A stretch of DNA of 64,000 nucleotides, from positions 138,778 to 202,777 of the forward strand of contig NZ_QTVN01000009.1 in assembly GCF_003460605.1 (NCBI RefSeq). The letters run 5' to 3'. The notes beneath the pieces were generated by a model, which saw only the letters and a program-made list of their open reading frames with translations, searched no databases and was not told the DNA's origin. This stretch comes from Ruminococcus sp. AF31-8BH. Lineage in GTDB: Bacteria > Bacillota > Clostridia > Lachnospirales > Lachnospiraceae. The first letter of the stretch is position 1. Each line of letters opens with the position of its first letter. The position numbers and the translations under genes were made by a program. Positions 63,433 to 64,000 of the stretch are shown in pieces.

Positions 63433-64000
63433 TCAGCCAAGGGGAGTGTATGAGATGTCTCCTAAATTTTCCCAGTCAATGCGTTCCTTTTTATAGAAAT
63501 ACTCGCGCTCATGTTCCCCGATTTCCCGCAGCACACGGCAGGGATTGCCTACGGCCACCACATTCTCCGGAATGTCTTTTGTGACAACGCTGCCGGCACC
63601 GATGACAGAATTTTTCCCGATGGTAACACCAGGGACAATGACAGTTCCCGCACCTATCCATACATTTTCGCAGATATGGACTGGCTTATTGTACTGCATG
63701 GCTTTTTCGCGAAGTCCTGGATCGATGGGGTGGTTCGCTGTGGCAATGGTTACATTAGGCCCGAACATGACTTTGTCATCAATATAAATGTCCCCATCGT
63801 CCACCAGTGTGAGATTGAAATTGGCATACACACCGTTTCCGAAATGAACATTTTTTCCACCCCAGTTTGCACGAAATGGAAGCTCAATATAGCAGTTCTC
63901 TCCGCACTCGGCAAACATTTCTTTCATATAGCGCTCTTTTTCTGCAAACTGTGAAGGCTTCAGCTGATTAAACTCCCACAGCTTATCCATATACACAAAC
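63433..64000 (-). CDS. Sugar O-acetyltransferase, left-handed beta-helix (5' end beyond window)
   Basis: The visible 187 residues carry the maltose/galactoside acetyltransferase pattern: PFRANWGGKNVHFGNGVYAN, TLVDDGDIYIDDKVMFGPNV, the catalytic-His segment ATANHPIDPGLR, and hexapeptide turns IGAGTVIVPGVTIGKNSVIG and VAVGNPCRV. The frame is still open at 64000 and the N-terminal Mac domain looks incomplete, so the start is probably outside. A GTG at 63996 is not convincing. It may acetylate a sugar or an exported compound; it is next to the MATE gene but separate function is likely. Confidence 0.9.
   Translation of the reverse strand, partial: FVYMDKLWEFNQLKPSQFAEKERYMKEMFAECGENCYIELPFRANWGGKNVHFGNGVYANFNLTLVDDGDIYIDDKVMFGPNVTIATANHPIDPGLREKAMQYNKPVHICENVWIGAGTVIVPGVTIGKNSVIGAGSVVTKDIPENVVAVGNPCRVLREIGEHEREYFYKKERIDWENLGDISYTPLG

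Overview
The window looks like a low-to-mid GC Gram-positive gut clostridium of the family Lachnospiraceae (Blautia-like). The evidence is the strong AGGAGG ribosome sites, many short U-tract terminators, a c-di-AMP cdaA-cdaR pair, LCP and PBP5-type wall proteins, cell-wall-binding-repeat enzymes and a mosaic of mobile DNA. Genus is an inference; no rRNA is present.

Region 1 (1-7.4 kb): the end of an unidentified gene, then cdaA-cdaR (c-di-AMP synthesis and control), an HPr protein, and two secreted wall enzymes with aromatic cell-wall-binding repeats (an L,D-transpeptidase and a GH25 muramidase). Region 2 (7.4-23 kb): a surface polysaccharide locus. It encodes dTDP-rhamnose epimerase, a Wzm/Wzt-type ABC exporter whose ATPase carries a C-terminal sugar-binding-like domain, a methyltransferase, a protein with a kinase-like active site and C-terminal coiled coil, two large double-GT2 glycosyltransferases, two smaller ones, a polyprenyl-phosphate sugar transferase and an LCP ligase. 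A D,D-carboxypeptidase sits inside the locus on the opposite strand. The methyltransferase, kinase-like protein and Wzt together resemble a split version of the WbdD chain terminator of E. coli O9a, which would make this a length-controlled export system. Region 3 (23-39 kb): mostly housekeeping. It has HtrA, a ClpX paralogue, a zinc-ribbon protein, a signal-peptidase-II-like protein, tRNA-Leu(CAG), carAB, uppP, glpK, a PucR/CdaR-type regulator, an MsmX/UgpC ATPase and a DUF89 protein.

Region 4 (39,938-52,693): a 12.75-kb integrative mobilizable element. It has a large serine recombinase at one end and lies inside a gene for an SsuA/NMT1-type substrate-binding protein. Both halves of that gene flank the element, and joining them at the shared GCATGCC restores an uninterrupted 337-codon frame. 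The cargo is a two-component system plus a BceAB/MacB-like antimicrobial-peptide ABC transporter, bracketed by 28-bp direct repeats. The transfer and maintenance part holds a MobV relaxase, a MobV-type oriT, primase genes, an XRE regulator and a DUF4258/YgiT toxin-antitoxin pair. Much of this part is decaying: the relaxase has a stop codon, the regulator and toxin each have a one-base frameshift, and the primase-helicase lacks its P-loop.

Region 5 (53-64 kb): a patchwork of intact genes (methyltransferase, DUF3784, XRE regulator, M20 dipeptidase, AraC regulator, TauE/SafE exporter, MATE pump, O-acetyltransferase) among genes broken by internal deletions (GNAT, substrate-binding domain protein, hybrid histidine kinase, HD-domain protein). 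Two unrelated genes here share the same hairpin-plus-TTCGTTT leader, a candidate cis-acting RNA motif.
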